NCBI GenBank assembly: GCA_037176705.1
Contig: CM073887.1
Span: 86,934,348-86,998,347, forward strand
Origin: Molossus alvarezi
Taxonomy: Eukaryota > Chordata > Mammalia > Chiroptera > Molossidae
DNA length: 64,000 nucleotides
Direction of reading: 5' to 3'
In this document: positions 53,320-64,000 of the stretch, piece by piece
How positions within the stretch are numbered: the first letter of the stretch is position 1
Layout: every line of letters starts with the position of its first letter
Notes under the pieces: generated by a model
What the model saw: the letters and a program-made list of their open reading frames with translations, nothing else
Told to the model about the DNA's origin: nothing
The model's database searches: none
Position numbers and translations under genes: made by a program

Positions 53320-54549
53320 TGCATAACTGCAGAAAAGACTATCTGCCTCACCACTTGAGAAAAACTTCTTTTATTGGATATTATTTTTTCTAAGATTATA
53401 TTTATGTATATACAAATAAAGTTGGTATTTTTCCTGACTAGCTTTCTCATCTATTAGTCACATTGCTAACTGAAATTTCTTTGATGATAATATATATTTT
53501 AGGGCTTAGAAGTTCTAGGAATCTCTCTTGGTATGATAATCACAGTAGTAAATTATTTAGTAAAACCTGAAGGATCTTTATTTTGGGGGGTGTGTGTGTG
53601 CTTTCTGAAGGTTTTTGCTGGCTCAGGTGATTTGGAATAATGCCAAACTGAAATGACAGATCTCTACTTAAATACTTACGAGCTTCTGAGATATTGTAAT
53701 TAGGTTAACAATCTTAACGTGAGGCATTTAATGTTCTAAAAATTATCTTTTGTCTCTGGTTTGGTTCACATTCTGAAAAATCTCTGGGGAATGAAGTAGT
53801 GGCAAATGCTTTTAGTGAAAGGGAGAGTGAGTACACAGTTTACTTTATGAAGTATTCTTTTTTGGATCGATCTGCATATCAAAGGTTGGAGACAGAACCC
53901 TGACAATGTGAATTACTTTTTATAAATGGAATATGCCATTTGTTTACTGAATTATTTAATACTACTTTCTATGTGTGTGAAATTTTACCTGCAGAACTTT
54001 TAGTGTGTTAAAACTTCTTAATTAGAACAATGAACATACCCTTAAAATATTTGCATACCAAAAACATGTTTAGTTTTATAAAATGGTTCAGTCGAAGTAT
54101 AACAGCTTATGGAAATACTATCATGTTAAGTGGATTAGCATGATGAGAGAGCGCCTAAGAAATACCCTGCTGAAAGATTTTGTCAGTGTTAAAATGAAAA
54201 AGGTGACATTGGCAAAAAGAAAAACTTCAGGCTTCCAATATGAAGCTCCTCTACCTTTGATTTTATTTTCTAGGTCATTGTTTCCCAAACCAGATGCTGA
54301 ATGCCCAGTGCAATGGTGAAAATATTTCTGGTGTTCTTGGTGATCAGAACAGAAGAGGTCCAACAGCAACAGGTACAGGGAGGGACGGTGGCCAGTTACA
54401 GAGATGAACCAGCTGTTCTCTCCTCTGGCCCCTTTCTCAGTTACTCCAAGACAACGTGCTTTCTTCTGGTCTTTTCAGATGCACTGCCTTGCTGAAAGAG
54501 AGATGAGTACTGGTAATTTTCTTTTTATGTTTTCCCATTCCTTAATAAT
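53320..54549. other. Unassigned DNA, no gene seen
   Basis: AT-rich with frames of at most 82 codons. Nothing recognised. Confidence 0.45.
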
Positions 54550-54554
54550 TATAC

Positions 54555-54775
54555 CTAATGACCATTGAGCAATTATTTTGTGCCATGGGACATTTTACTG
54601 ACTGCATTAGATAAATTATTTCATTTACACCTCAGCATGATTCTATGAGATAGATACTATTTTTTTCTCCAGTTTATAAATAGAGAAGCTGAGGCTTAGA
54701 AAGTCTTAGTGGTTTGTATAAGGTCATTCAGTTACCAATTTTGAACACAGGCAGCCGAGTGCAGGACCAACAGTC
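54555..54775 (+). mobile_element. MIR SINE
   Basis: GACCATTGAGCAATTATTTTG, then TCAGCATGATTCTATGAGATA, AGAGAAGCTGAGGCTTAGAA, AAGGTCATTCAGTTACC and GCAGGACCAACAGTCTTC match MIR landmarks in order. Confidence 0.8.
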
Positions 54776-54954
54776 TTCGTTTCTTCCTTTTGTTTTTATC
54801 AACAAATCTTATTGGATGAAACTGTCTGAGAACAATTCTTTCATCACTATCAACGAGGCTGAAGGATGGGGGACAAGCCAGCTCAGTGGGGCATCCTGGA
54901 CAGAATATTCTTAGAAGCGTTTTCAAATGGCAAAATGCTTCCTATGGAGATTTA

Positions 54955-57900
54955 TTTAAGTTTATTTTTTTAAGCTTTTGTTTCAATTTATTTTATTAAT
55001 TTATTTTTGTTACACACGTTTTTCCTCCCCCCACCCATTGACTCCCTCCTCCCCATCCCCTCCCACCCCGTCCCCAGCTTTCCTGTCTACATCCATCAGT
55101 TATGCATACATTCATATAACTTCTGTGGTTTATCTCTTCCCTTCCCCCCACTTCTGAAGGATGTCAGTCTGTACCCTACTTCTATGACTCTGGGTCTATT
55201 TTGTTCATCAGTTTGTTTAATTGATTATATTCCAGAAATAAGTGAGATCATGTGATATTTGTCTTTCTCTGCTTGGCTTGTTTCACATACGATAATATTT
55301 TCCAGATCCCTCCATGTTGTCTCAAAAGATTAGAGATCTTTCTTTCTTACAGCTCCATAGTACTCCATTGCATATATGTACCACAGCTTTTTTATCTACT
55401 CATCTATCGATGGACACTTAGGCTGTTTCCAGATCTTAGCTATTGTAAATAATGCTGCTATGAACATAGGGGTACATATATTCTTTCTGATTGGTGTTTC
55501 AGGTTTCTTGGTGTATATTCCTAGAAGTGGGATCACTGGGTCAAATGGCAGTTCAATTTTTAATTTTTTGAGGTAATGCCAAAGTGTTTTTCACAGTGGC
55601 TGCACTAGTCTGCATTCCCAACAGCAGTTTACTAGCGTCCCCTTTTCTCCACACCCTCGCCAGCACTTGTTGTTTGATGATTTGTTGATGGTGGCCATTC
55701 TGACAGGTGTGAAGAGATACTTCACTGTTGTTTTAATTCGCATCTCGCTGATGATTAGTGACATTGAGCATTTTTTCATATGTCTCTTGGCCATTTGTAT
55801 GTCCTCTTTGGAGAGGTGTCTCTTTAGGTCCTCTGCCCATTTTTAAATTGCATTCTTTGTCTTCCTTTTGTTGAGTTGTGTGAGAACTCTATATATTTTG
55901 GAAATTAACCCCTTATCTGATGTATCATTGGGAATTATCCTCTCCCATATAGTGGGTTCCCTTTCCATTTTGATGGTTGTTTCTTTTGCTGGCAGAAGCT
56001 TTTTAGTTTGATGTAGTACCATGTATTCATTTTCTCCTTTGTTTCTGTTTCCTTAGGTGATGTATCAGTGAAAATTTTGCAGTATATGAGGTCTGAAATT
56101 TTGTTGCCTGAATTTTCTTCTAGGATTTTTATGGAATCACGAATCACATTTAAGTCTTTTATCTGTTTTGAGTTTATTCTAGTGTATGGTGTAAGTTGAT
56201 GGTCTAGTTTCATTTTTTTGCATGTAGCTGTCCAATTTTTTCAACACCATTTATTAAAGAGGCTGTCTTTAATCCACTGTATGCTCTTGCCACCTTTGTC
56301 AAATATTAATTGAGCATATTGTCTTGGGTCAATTTCTGGATTCTTTATTCTGTTCCATTGACCTATGTGCCTGTTCTTGTGCCAGTAGCAGGCTGTTTTG
56401 ATTACAGTGGCTTTGTATAACCTGAAATCTGGTAATGTGATCCCTCCAACTTTGTTCTTCATTTTCAAGATGGCTGTGGCTATTTGGGGCCTTTTTTCGT
56501 TCCATATAAACTTTCGGAGTATTTGTTCTAGTTCTGTGAAGTATATCATTAGTTCTGTGAACTGCTATTTTGATGGGGATTGCATTGAATCTATACATAG
56601 CTTTGGGTAATATGGACATTTTAATGATGTTAATTCTTCCAATCCATGAACAAGGTATGTGCTTCCACTTTTTTACATCTTCCTCTATTTCTTTTCTCAA
56701 TGACCTATAGTTTTCTGTGAAGAGATCCTTTGTTTATTTGCTTAAGTTTCTTCCTAGGTATCTTATTTTTTCTGGCACAATGGTAAATGGGATTGTTTTT
56801 TTAGTTTCTCTTTCTGTGAGTTCCTTATTGGTGTATAAGAATGCCATAGATTTCTTGACATTAATTTTGTATCCTGCTACTTTGCCAAATTCATTTATTA
56901 AGTCTAGTAGATTTTTATGGAGTTTTCAGGGTTTTCTATGTACAATATCATGTCATCTGCGAATAATGACAGTTTCACTTCCTCCTTTCCAATTTGGATC
57001 TCTTTTATTTTTTTCTTCATGTCTAATTGCTGTGGCTAAGACTTCCAATACTATGTTAAATAAGAGTGGTGAAAGTGAACATCCCTGTCTTTTTCCCATT
57101 CTTAAGGGAAATGTTTTTAAGTTTTGCCCATTGAATTGATGTTGGCTGTAGGTTTTTCATATATAGCCTTTACTATATTGATATATGATTCCTCTTCTCC
57201 CACATTGCTGAGCGTTTTTATCAGAAATGGGTGCTGAATTTTGTTGACTGCTTATTCAGCATCTATTGATATGATCATAAGGTTTTTATCTTTCATTTTG
57301 TTTATGTGGCATATCACATTTATTGATTTGCGAATATTGCACCATCCCTGAGATGAATCCCACTTGGTCATGGTGAATTATTTTTTTCGATGTATTGCTG
57401 GATCCAATTTGCTAATATTTTTTTAAGGATTTTGGCATCTGTATTCATCAGGAATATTGGTCTGTAGTTTTCTGTCTTTGTAGTATCTTTATCTGGTTTT
57501 GGAATTAGGATTATGCTGGCCTCATAAAATTAGATTGGAAGTCTCCTGTCTTCTTGGATTTTCTGGAATAATTTGAAAAGAATGGGTATTAGATCTTCTT
57601 TGAATGTTCGATAAAACTCCCATGAAGCCATCCAGGCCTGAGTTTTTGCTTGCTGGAAGTTTCTTAATTACATCTTAAATTTCCTTAGTTGTTATTGGTT
57701 TGTTCACGTTTTCTATCTCTTCCTGGTTCAGTTTTGGGAGACTGTGTTTCTAGAAATTTGTCCATTTCACCTAGATTGTCCAATTGGTTGTCCTATAATT
57801 GTTCATAGTATGTTTCGATGATCCTTTGTATTTCTGTGGTGTCAATTGTTACTTCTCCTCTTTTGTTTCTGATTTCGTATATTTAGGTCCTCTCTTTTTG

Positions 57901-58709
57901 TTTCTTGATGAGTCTGGCTAAAGGTCCATCAATCCTGTTTATCTTTTCAAAGAATCAGCTTTTTGTTTCATTGATCTTTTGAACTGCTTTTTTAGTTTCT
58001 ATGTTGTTTATTTCTGCTCTCACCTTTACTATTTCTTTGCTTTTCTTTGCTCTGGGTTTTTCTTTTTGTTTTCTTTTTAGATCTTTAAGTTGTAGGGTTA
58101 TAGAGTCAATTAGGAATTTTTTTTGTTTCTTGAGGTAGGCCTGTAGTGTTATGAACTTCTCTCTCAGGACTGCTTTTGCTGCATCCCATAGATTTTGTGT
58201 TGTTGTGTGTTCACTTTCATTGGTTTCCAGGAAGTTTTTAATTTCTTCCTTGATCTTATTGGTAACCCATTTGTTGTTTAATAACATGCTATTGAGCCTC
58301 CAAGTATTTGAATGTTTGTGTGTATGTTTGTTATAATCAAGTTCTAGTTTCATGCCATTGTAGTCCAAGGAGATGCTTGATATGAATTAAATTTTTTTGA
58401 ATTTGTAGAGACTTGCTTTGTGTCCTAACATGTGGTCTATCTTTGAGAATGTCCCATGTGCACTTGAGAAGAATGTATATTCTGCAGCTTTGGGGTGAAA
58501 TGTTTTGTAAATATCAATTAATCTATGTCAGCTGATCTATGTCATCATTTAAGGACTTTATGTCCTTGCTAACTTTTTCTCTGGAAGATCTATCTAGTGG
58601 TGTAAGTGGGGTGTTAAAATCACCCACTAAGATTGTATTGCTATTTATCTCTCCCTTGAAGTCCTCCAGAAGTTTTAAAATATATTTTGGAGCTCCCATA
58701 TTTGGTGCA
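54955..58709 (-). mobile_element. L1 copy E, 5'-truncated in ORF2
   Basis: A minus-strand L1 with 3' UTR (54955-55240) and most of ORF2, truncated in the endonuclease region at 58709. The 15-bp target duplication with one mismatch, TCCTATGGAGATTTA / TCCTATTGAGATTTA (54940-54954 and 58710-58724), marks a standard target-primed insertion. Confidence 0.94.
55240..58709 (-). pseudogene. L1 ORF2 of copy E, broken
   Basis: Endonuclease and reverse transcriptase without the N-terminus. The longest open block, at 57955-58368, covers the end of the endonuclease and the linker ([19 protein letters not shown], then [15 protein letters not shown]). The catalytic FADD is encoded intact near 56947-56972. 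Thumb blocks lie at 56329-56700 and 56241-56549 ([11 protein letters not shown]), and the cysteine-rich tail at 55591-55794 ([18 protein letters not shown]). Frame shifts separate all of these. Confidence 0.9.
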
Positions 58710-58795
58710 TCCTATTGAGATTTAGAAATACCCTTTAGAACTCTCAAGCTCTGCTTAAGAATTACTTTGTCTAATGATAAAAAAAGAAATTATTA

Positions 58796-59042
58796 TTATT
58801 TTTTTATCTTCACCAAGGATGTTTTTCCATTTTTTGTTCAGATAGAGTGTGAAGGAAAGAGAAAGAGAGAGAGAGAGAAACATTGACGTGAAAGGGACAC
58901 ATTGAGGGGCTGTCTCCCACACGACCCAACCAGGGCCGGGGACAAACTGCAACCAAGGTATGTGCCCTTAGAGGAAACTGAACCCAGGTCTCTCTGGACT
59001 GCAAGTCGACACTGTGACTGCTGAGCCAAACCGGCCAGGGCA
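58796..59042 (-). mobile_element. Ves SINE, minus strand
   Basis: Reverse Ves, from ATCTTCACCAAGGATG through ACCAGGGCCGGGGACAAAC to AACCGGCCAGGGC. Target duplication AGAAATTATT on both sides (58785-58794 and from about 59044). Its TCCTCGGGTGAGGA segment is mutated. Confidence 0.93.
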
Positions 59043-59054
59043 GAGAAATTATTT

Positions 59055-60296
59055 TTTAAATGCAAGAGATACAAAGAGCATAGAGGTTGACAAACGTTTA
59101 AGAACTTAATGGTTAATTCTCTAGCTTCTAAGACTGCTTTGGCATAGTTACTATTTTTGGTGAGGAGGACATCCTTGCCTAAGAGTTCTTCAGTCTCTTA
59201 GAAAATGGCTGAAGTGTCTTCCTCTCACCTCCTCTTTGCTTTCTTCTGCTAGTCTCTGCTTCTCTTGGAGATAACTGTAATAACGTGGTTATTGCTGGGA
59301 ATTAAGAGACACATTTAACAGCTTAATTCTTTCAAATGATTTCCCAAATTAAATAGAAATGGGACTTCCAATAATGGTGGCAAAAGGAGCTGGGGCAATT
59401 CTATCCACAAACTAATTAGAGATAGTTAGTTTAAGGCTCTGGAAAATTTCCAAAGGCAGACACAAATAAAGAAAAAAAATATATTGTTGGAAGACTGTCA
59501 TTGCATTGGGTAACAGCTGCAAGTGGGTGACTTGCTCACCTAAAGATTCTCCCAAACTTCCAGCATAAGAAAACATCATCCTTACTAGTATGAAGAAAGA
59601 AGTGTCATAGTTCAGAGCAGCAGAGACACTGATTAAGTTTCAGGAGAATTTTGTAAATGAGAGAGCCACATTTACCCAAGTTGTTACATTTTTCCCCCTC
59701 AAATAGGATTTTAGGCTATGTCCTCCTACTGACAGGTCATTCTCTCAGTGCTCTGAGATAGTCCATATTCTGTTTGTGCTATATTATATATATATATATA
59801 TTTTTTTTTTATTGGAATTTACTTGAAAACCACTACACATTTGGGATATTTAGGGCAGAGCAGACATGTCAGGCCTTTAACTTTGGTGATAATCTGAAGC
59901 CTTCCTTTGGGAAGTGAAGGTTGTAAGAAGAGTGTAGAGGAAAACATATGTTTTCTAGAAGAAAAGCTTTCCTTTGACTATTGTTACTATATTTTTGGTT
60001 GTTCATATGCAACATATCTACCAGAATCCATTGGGAGCCCAAGCATTATGTCCCACTAATTTAAATAATTCCGAGAGCAGGCTAGGGTGGCTCAGGATGG
60101 ATCAATGGCTTGAAAGATGAAAATGTTTGTTAGACTTGCATCAGTTTGGGGCCTTTTCCAGATCTAAATATACCAAGAAAAGTTGGAAAACAGGGATCTA
60201 GCCTGACCTGGGCTCTCAGCTCATCCTCTGCACACCATCGACTTAATTTACACACATATTACTCTACTAGAGACCGATTTGATCTCCCCGGGTGAC
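59055..60296. other. Unassigned DNA, no gene seen
   Basis: A short TA run and T-run lie at 59785-59810. No credible coding frame and no repeat recognised. Confidence 0.5.
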
Positions 60297-60329
60297 AATA
60301 TTAGGGTTCTTCAGAGAAACAGAATCAAT

Positions 60330-60375
<46 letters not shown>

Positions 60376-60790
60376 CAAATTTATTATAAGAAATTGGCTC
60401 ATGCATTTATGGAGGCTAAGAAATCCCAAGATCTGCAGTGAGAAAGCTGGAGACCCAAGATTGCTGATGGTATAGCTCTAGTCTGAGTCCGTAGGCCTGA
60501 GGACCAGAACAGCATATAGTACAAGTTCTAGTGTGAATATGAGTCTGAAGGAATGAGAAGACCAATGTCCCAGTTCAAAGACAGGCAGAGGGAGATAATT
60601 CTTTCCTACTTAGTCTTTGTATTCTACTCAGTCTTTCAATGAATTGGATGAGGCCCATCTATACTGAGGAGGGTCTTCTGCTTTACTCATATGTTAATCT
60701 TATCCAGAAACACTCTCACAGACATACTCAGAATAATGTTTAACCAAATAGCTGCTCACCTCATGGCCCAGTCAAGATGAACTAGGTTGA
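60297..60790 (+). mobile_element. Ancient mammalian interspersed repeat, class unresolved
   Basis: TTAGGGTTCTTCAGAGAAACA, TTTATTATAAGAAATTGGCTC, GCTGGAGACCCAAGATTG, ATTGGATGAGGCCCATCTAT and CACTCTCACAGACATACTCA follow a common mammalian repeat with an internal GATA array. I recognise the sequence but not its class with certainty. Confidence 0.6.
60330..60375. repeat. (GATA)n microsatellite
   Basis: About 11 tandem GATA units within the ancient repeat. Confidence 0.97.
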
Positions 60791-61195
60791 TCTGGATAAT
60801 CTCTTTGGCCAAAGAGCAGGCCTTGGTTGGAAAAGTACAACCCATAACTTCATGCTTCTGATGGAGCATAGGTTGGACTGAGCCAAATTCTTTTTACCTA
60901 AAGGTTCAATAACTATTGCAGTAAGAAGATTACAAAGCCATCCAGGCAAAAATAGAAACTGGTTAATATTTCTGGTTAATACTCAACCAATATGTCTTAG
61001 AGATAAATGTCCTTGAGTATATTAGAATTTAGTTGGAGAAAAATACCAAATAAACCCTAACCCAAGACCGCCTTGGTAAGGGCCATGACAGAGAAAAAGA
61101 GTGCTAGGAGAGAACAAGGTGAGAAACTAAGGGAGACATCTTAGTTGTGTCTTAATTTTTTTTTTCATTGTTTATGTTGGTCTTTGCATTTTTAA
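60791..61195. other. Unassigned DNA, no gene seen
   Basis: No coding signal and no repeat recognised. Confidence 0.5.
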
Positions 61196-61345
61196 GAAAG
61201 TTTTTTAAAAAAAATTGAGATATAACTCATATACCATAAAATCTACAATTTCAATGATATATACTTCAGTGATTTTCAGTATGTTCATATGATTGTACAA
61301 CCATACCATTATCTAATTCCAGAACATTTTTTTTCACACACAGGG
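61196..61345 (+). mobile_element. Ancient repeat fragment, probably old L1 3' region
   Basis: ATTGAGATATAACTCATATACC, then TTTTCAGTATGTTCATATGAT and CATTATCTAATTCCAGAACAT follow a common old mammalian repeat that I associate with L1 3' regions. Confidence 0.5.
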
Positions 61346-62737
61346 CAGCTTTTTGAAGCAGATGTTTTCTTGAATTTTATACAAATCTTACACATGCTGC
61401 AGCATGAATTTATTGGTGAAATATATTGATTCCTTAACCTGGACAGAGAAGCAGTTGTTTTTTAATGTATTATGTGAAACCTCTTGCCTCATGTAGTATG
61501 TCATCAATAGTAACTGACTTATACTATTTGAGAGTGGAAACTTTCCAGTTTTTCATACTGTATCTTGCCATAACATTTTACTTACTATAATTTTGCATGT
61601 TGGTCTTATTATGTTCTCATCCTCTGTGTGACTTTTTCTTTTTAAGGAAATAAGTTCTGTTACTAAATAAGTTTTTTCCTGAGCCTTTTTACTAAAAGCT
61701 TTACTCTGTTTTGAAATTCCAATTGCCATTTAAAATAATTAGTATCTTGCTAAATGGCTGTAATTTGTGGTTCAGTGTTTTGCTTTGTTTTCAGTTTTGC
61801 TGGAGTAATCACAGCCATTGACAGCTCTTTGCCCCATACTACATGCAATAGAAGAGCAACTTAGATCATTAGCCCATGTCAAACCCGTTGTTAAGTAGCT
61901 TTTGTTAAAAAGATGGATTTTGGGGGGGTCTGTGTCTTTATTGCACCAGAGCAATTAAATTACTCCTAAAATTATACTTATTTATTACTAGCCTTGTCAG
62001 AATTGTCCATAGACCTAGACCTAGAAATATCCTATTCCATCATCTCAAACCTTCAAAGCTTGTCACATTGAACTGTCTTATATGTCTATAAAACACAAAG
62101 AAATGCTATATAAAACAGAAGGACATAGCTAATAACCAAACAAGAAAATTTTTAAAAAATTGCAACATCACAGCATAATTTACTTCTAGGTGCTCCAGTA
62201 TACACTTTGCAATGTTTACAATAGCAAGGTGTCAAGGAGAGAGTTGGGTCATAGCATGTAAACATCTCTTCTTTAGAGTGAGGATTTATTTCCCTTTGAT
62301 TTTCTATGACACCATAGAAATTGTTGGTGTTGAGTAAAGGGAAGCTGGGGGAGGTGCTGGGAGGAAGAGGCAGCCATCATTCCACTGTCCTCCCTTCTGT
62401 GCAGCACTCACAGTTTACTATTGGCGATCCCTTTCTTGTGTCAATATCTGAAAAGGCCCCAACCAAGGGTCCTGTCTTACTAGTTTCTAATATTGTTATA
62501 ATGTATTTATTTAATATTCATTGCTAATAGTCTTGAGCCAATATCTGTAGGAGATATATTTTGAGTTATTTTTCAACTAGTGCTATTGTCTCATTTGAGT
62601 TGGTGAGCTCTCTCACCTCTATGTTGTGTGCTTAGCTGTGTGTGACCTAGATGGAGTCATTGGGTCTCTAAGGTGAAGGTCAGATGAACAGAAACCTTAG
62701 AACCTGGTACTTACCTCCTTTTAGTACTTACTAACTC
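61346..62737. other. Long stretch without recognised genes or repeats
   Basis: AT-rich with frames of at most 68 codons. Confidence 0.45.
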
Positions 62738-62877
62738 TAATTGTCTGTTTTTCCCCATTGAATTGGATGTGCCATGAAGGAAAGTTTTTTTTGTTATTTA
62801 CTATTAATTCCTTGGTATGTTACATAATACCCTACAGAAGGCAAATGTTCCATAGATGTCTACATCATGAGTGAATG
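62738..62877 (+). mobile_element. Possible L2-type LINE 3' end
   Basis: TTGTCTGTTTTTCCCCATTGA, then GTGCCATGAAGGAAAG, TTCCATAGATGTCTAC and GAGTGAATG loosely follow the L2 3' end. Confidence 0.4.
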
Positions 62878-63232
62878 TTTACCTTCTGGCATCCTCCCGC
62901 CTCATACTTATTTGTGAAGACAGCTACTCTAACAAAGTCTTCATATAGTCTTATTTTAATGGCAGCAAACCCCGGTAAACACTGAATAAGAGTCTAACTC
63001 TTAGAAATTTGTTTAAGTCCTAGTCACTCTGTTGATAGCAGAATGAACGTAGTTTTTTTCTGGTGAAATAGAATCAATTCAAGTAACACTCATTTTTTTT
63101 TCATGTACTTTGGCCTGTGAGCTACAGAGAAATGAAAAGTAATTTTATCCCAGCTAAACAATCAACTTCAGGGAATTTCAGAGCCTGTGGTACCTTGCAT
63201 TGCAGAAACTGTCTCAACACTATTGTCTTCTT
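62878..63232. other. Unassigned DNA, no gene seen
   Basis: No coding signal and no repeat recognised. Confidence 0.5.
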
Positions 63233-63247
63233 AAAACATACAACTGT

Positions 63248-63495
63248 GCCCTGGCCGGTTTGGTTTAGCGGTTAGAGCGTTGGCCTGCGGTCCTGAGAGA
63301 CCCGGGTTCAGTTCCCGCTAAGGGCATGTACCTCGGTTGCAGTTTGTCCCCGGCCCTGATCGGTTGTGCGGGTGGCAGCCACTCGATGTGTTCCTTTCAC
63401 ATCGATGTTTCTCTCTCTCTCTCTGTTTCTCTCTCTCCCTCCCACTCTACCTGAACAAAAAATGGAAAAATGTCCTCGGGTGAGGATAAAAACAA
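63248..63495 (+). mobile_element. Ves SINE with perfect 15-bp target duplication, young-looking
   Basis: Complete Ves with an intact GGCCTGCGG / GGGTTCAGTTCCC head and an exact GTCCTCGGGTGAGGAT 3' segment. AAAACATACAACTGT is identical on both sides (63233-63247 and 63496-63510). Confidence 0.97.
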
Positions 63496-63510
63496 AAAAC
63501 ATACAACTGT

Positions 63511-63840
63511 AAGATGGTTGCCAGAGGAAGGGGATTGGGGTTGGGCAAAAAGGGTGAAGGGGATCAAGAGATGTACTTGATACTTTACATTTCCAGATAT
63601 AAAATAAGTCTTGGGATGTAATGTACAACATGGTGACTATAGTGAAAGTTGCTAGAAAGTAAATCTTAAATGTTCTCAACACAAGAAAAAGAATTTTTTA
63701 AACTTTGTATGAGGACAGATGGTAGCAAGACTTATTATGGTGATCATTTTGCAGTATATACAAATGTCAAATCACTATGTTATACACCTGAAACTAATAT
63801 AATATTGTGTATCAATTATACTTCAGTCAAAAAACACATT
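63511..63840 (+). mobile_element. Old L1 3' UTR (L1MA/L1MB-like)
   Basis: GATGGTTGCCAGAGGAAGGG, ATGGTGACTATAGTGAAAG, TTATGGTGATCATTTTGCAG, ACACCTGAAACTAATATAAT and CAATTATACTTCAGTCAAAA match an old L1 3' UTR in order. The following bases to 63900 (CATTCAGAATATATAAAGAAC) may belong to another L1 piece. Confidence 0.8.
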
Positions 63841-64000
63841 TTTGGTAAAGGGTTTGCATTCAGAATATATAAAGAACTCTGAAAACATAATAAAAATATA
63901 CATTTTAAAAATCTGTGGCTTGTGCTGTGCAATTGGGAATTATTAGTTATCTGTGATGATGTATCAAAGGAAGGGCATAGGACGTTGTTCTTCTCTTGCC

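Overview
The window is mammalian nuclear DNA from a bat of the family Vespertilionidae. Three signs point there. There are many copies of the tRNA-derived Ves SINE (type copy 1285-1550). LINE-1 is abundant in several lineages. There are also hAT DNA transposons, including an autonomous-length SPIN-type element, which is unusual for mammals but well known in vesper bats. I found no intact host protein-coding gene, rRNA, tRNA gene or CRISPR array. It reads as an intergenic or intronic stretch built mostly of transposable elements.

Layout. 1-8760: unique AT-rich DNA with SINEs, an L1 3' end (5258-6112) and a detached partial copy of it (4732-4952), a MIR, a Tigger-like fragment and old L1 pieces, plus a 26-bp-arm inverted repeat at 2487-2545. 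8771-14672: a full-length minus-strand L1 (copy B) with degenerate ORF1 and ORF2. 17150-31093: a composite in which a plus-strand L1 (copy C) was split by a second full-length L1 (copy D, 19627-25702) and by a 2732-bp SPIN-type hAT transposon (26071-28802) with perfect 16-bp terminal repeats and an 8-bp target duplication. Copies C and D each also received a Ves SINE. 31094-41225: mostly unremarkable DNA with SINEs, two MIRs and a 263-bp non-autonomous hAT (38399-38661). 41226-45752: an older minus-strand L1 (copy F) lacking about 2.6 kb of ORF2. 46088-48581: Ves SINEs in and around an ancient L1 fragment. 51179-53305: an ORF1-only half-L1 (HAL1) with a perfect 14-bp target duplication. 54955-58709: a 5'-truncated minus-strand L1 (copy E). 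58796-64000: SINEs, ancient repeats and an old L1 3' end.

How the parts relate. Every coding remnant belongs to a selfish element. L1 ORF1 (RNA-binding) and ORF2 (endonuclease and reverse transcriptase) are the machinery expected to mobilise L1, HAL1 and Ves. The SPIN transposase would have moved SPIN and its short derivatives. All of these reading frames are broken here. Target duplications give a relative order: L1 C came first, then L1 D, SPIN and the Ves copy at 18496 each inserted into C, and the Ves copy at 24938 inserted into D.

Most notable are the near-complete SPIN-type element, the HAL1 that appears to join two L1 lineages, and the inverted repeat at 2487. Family names rest on recognised sequence landmarks, not on a database search.
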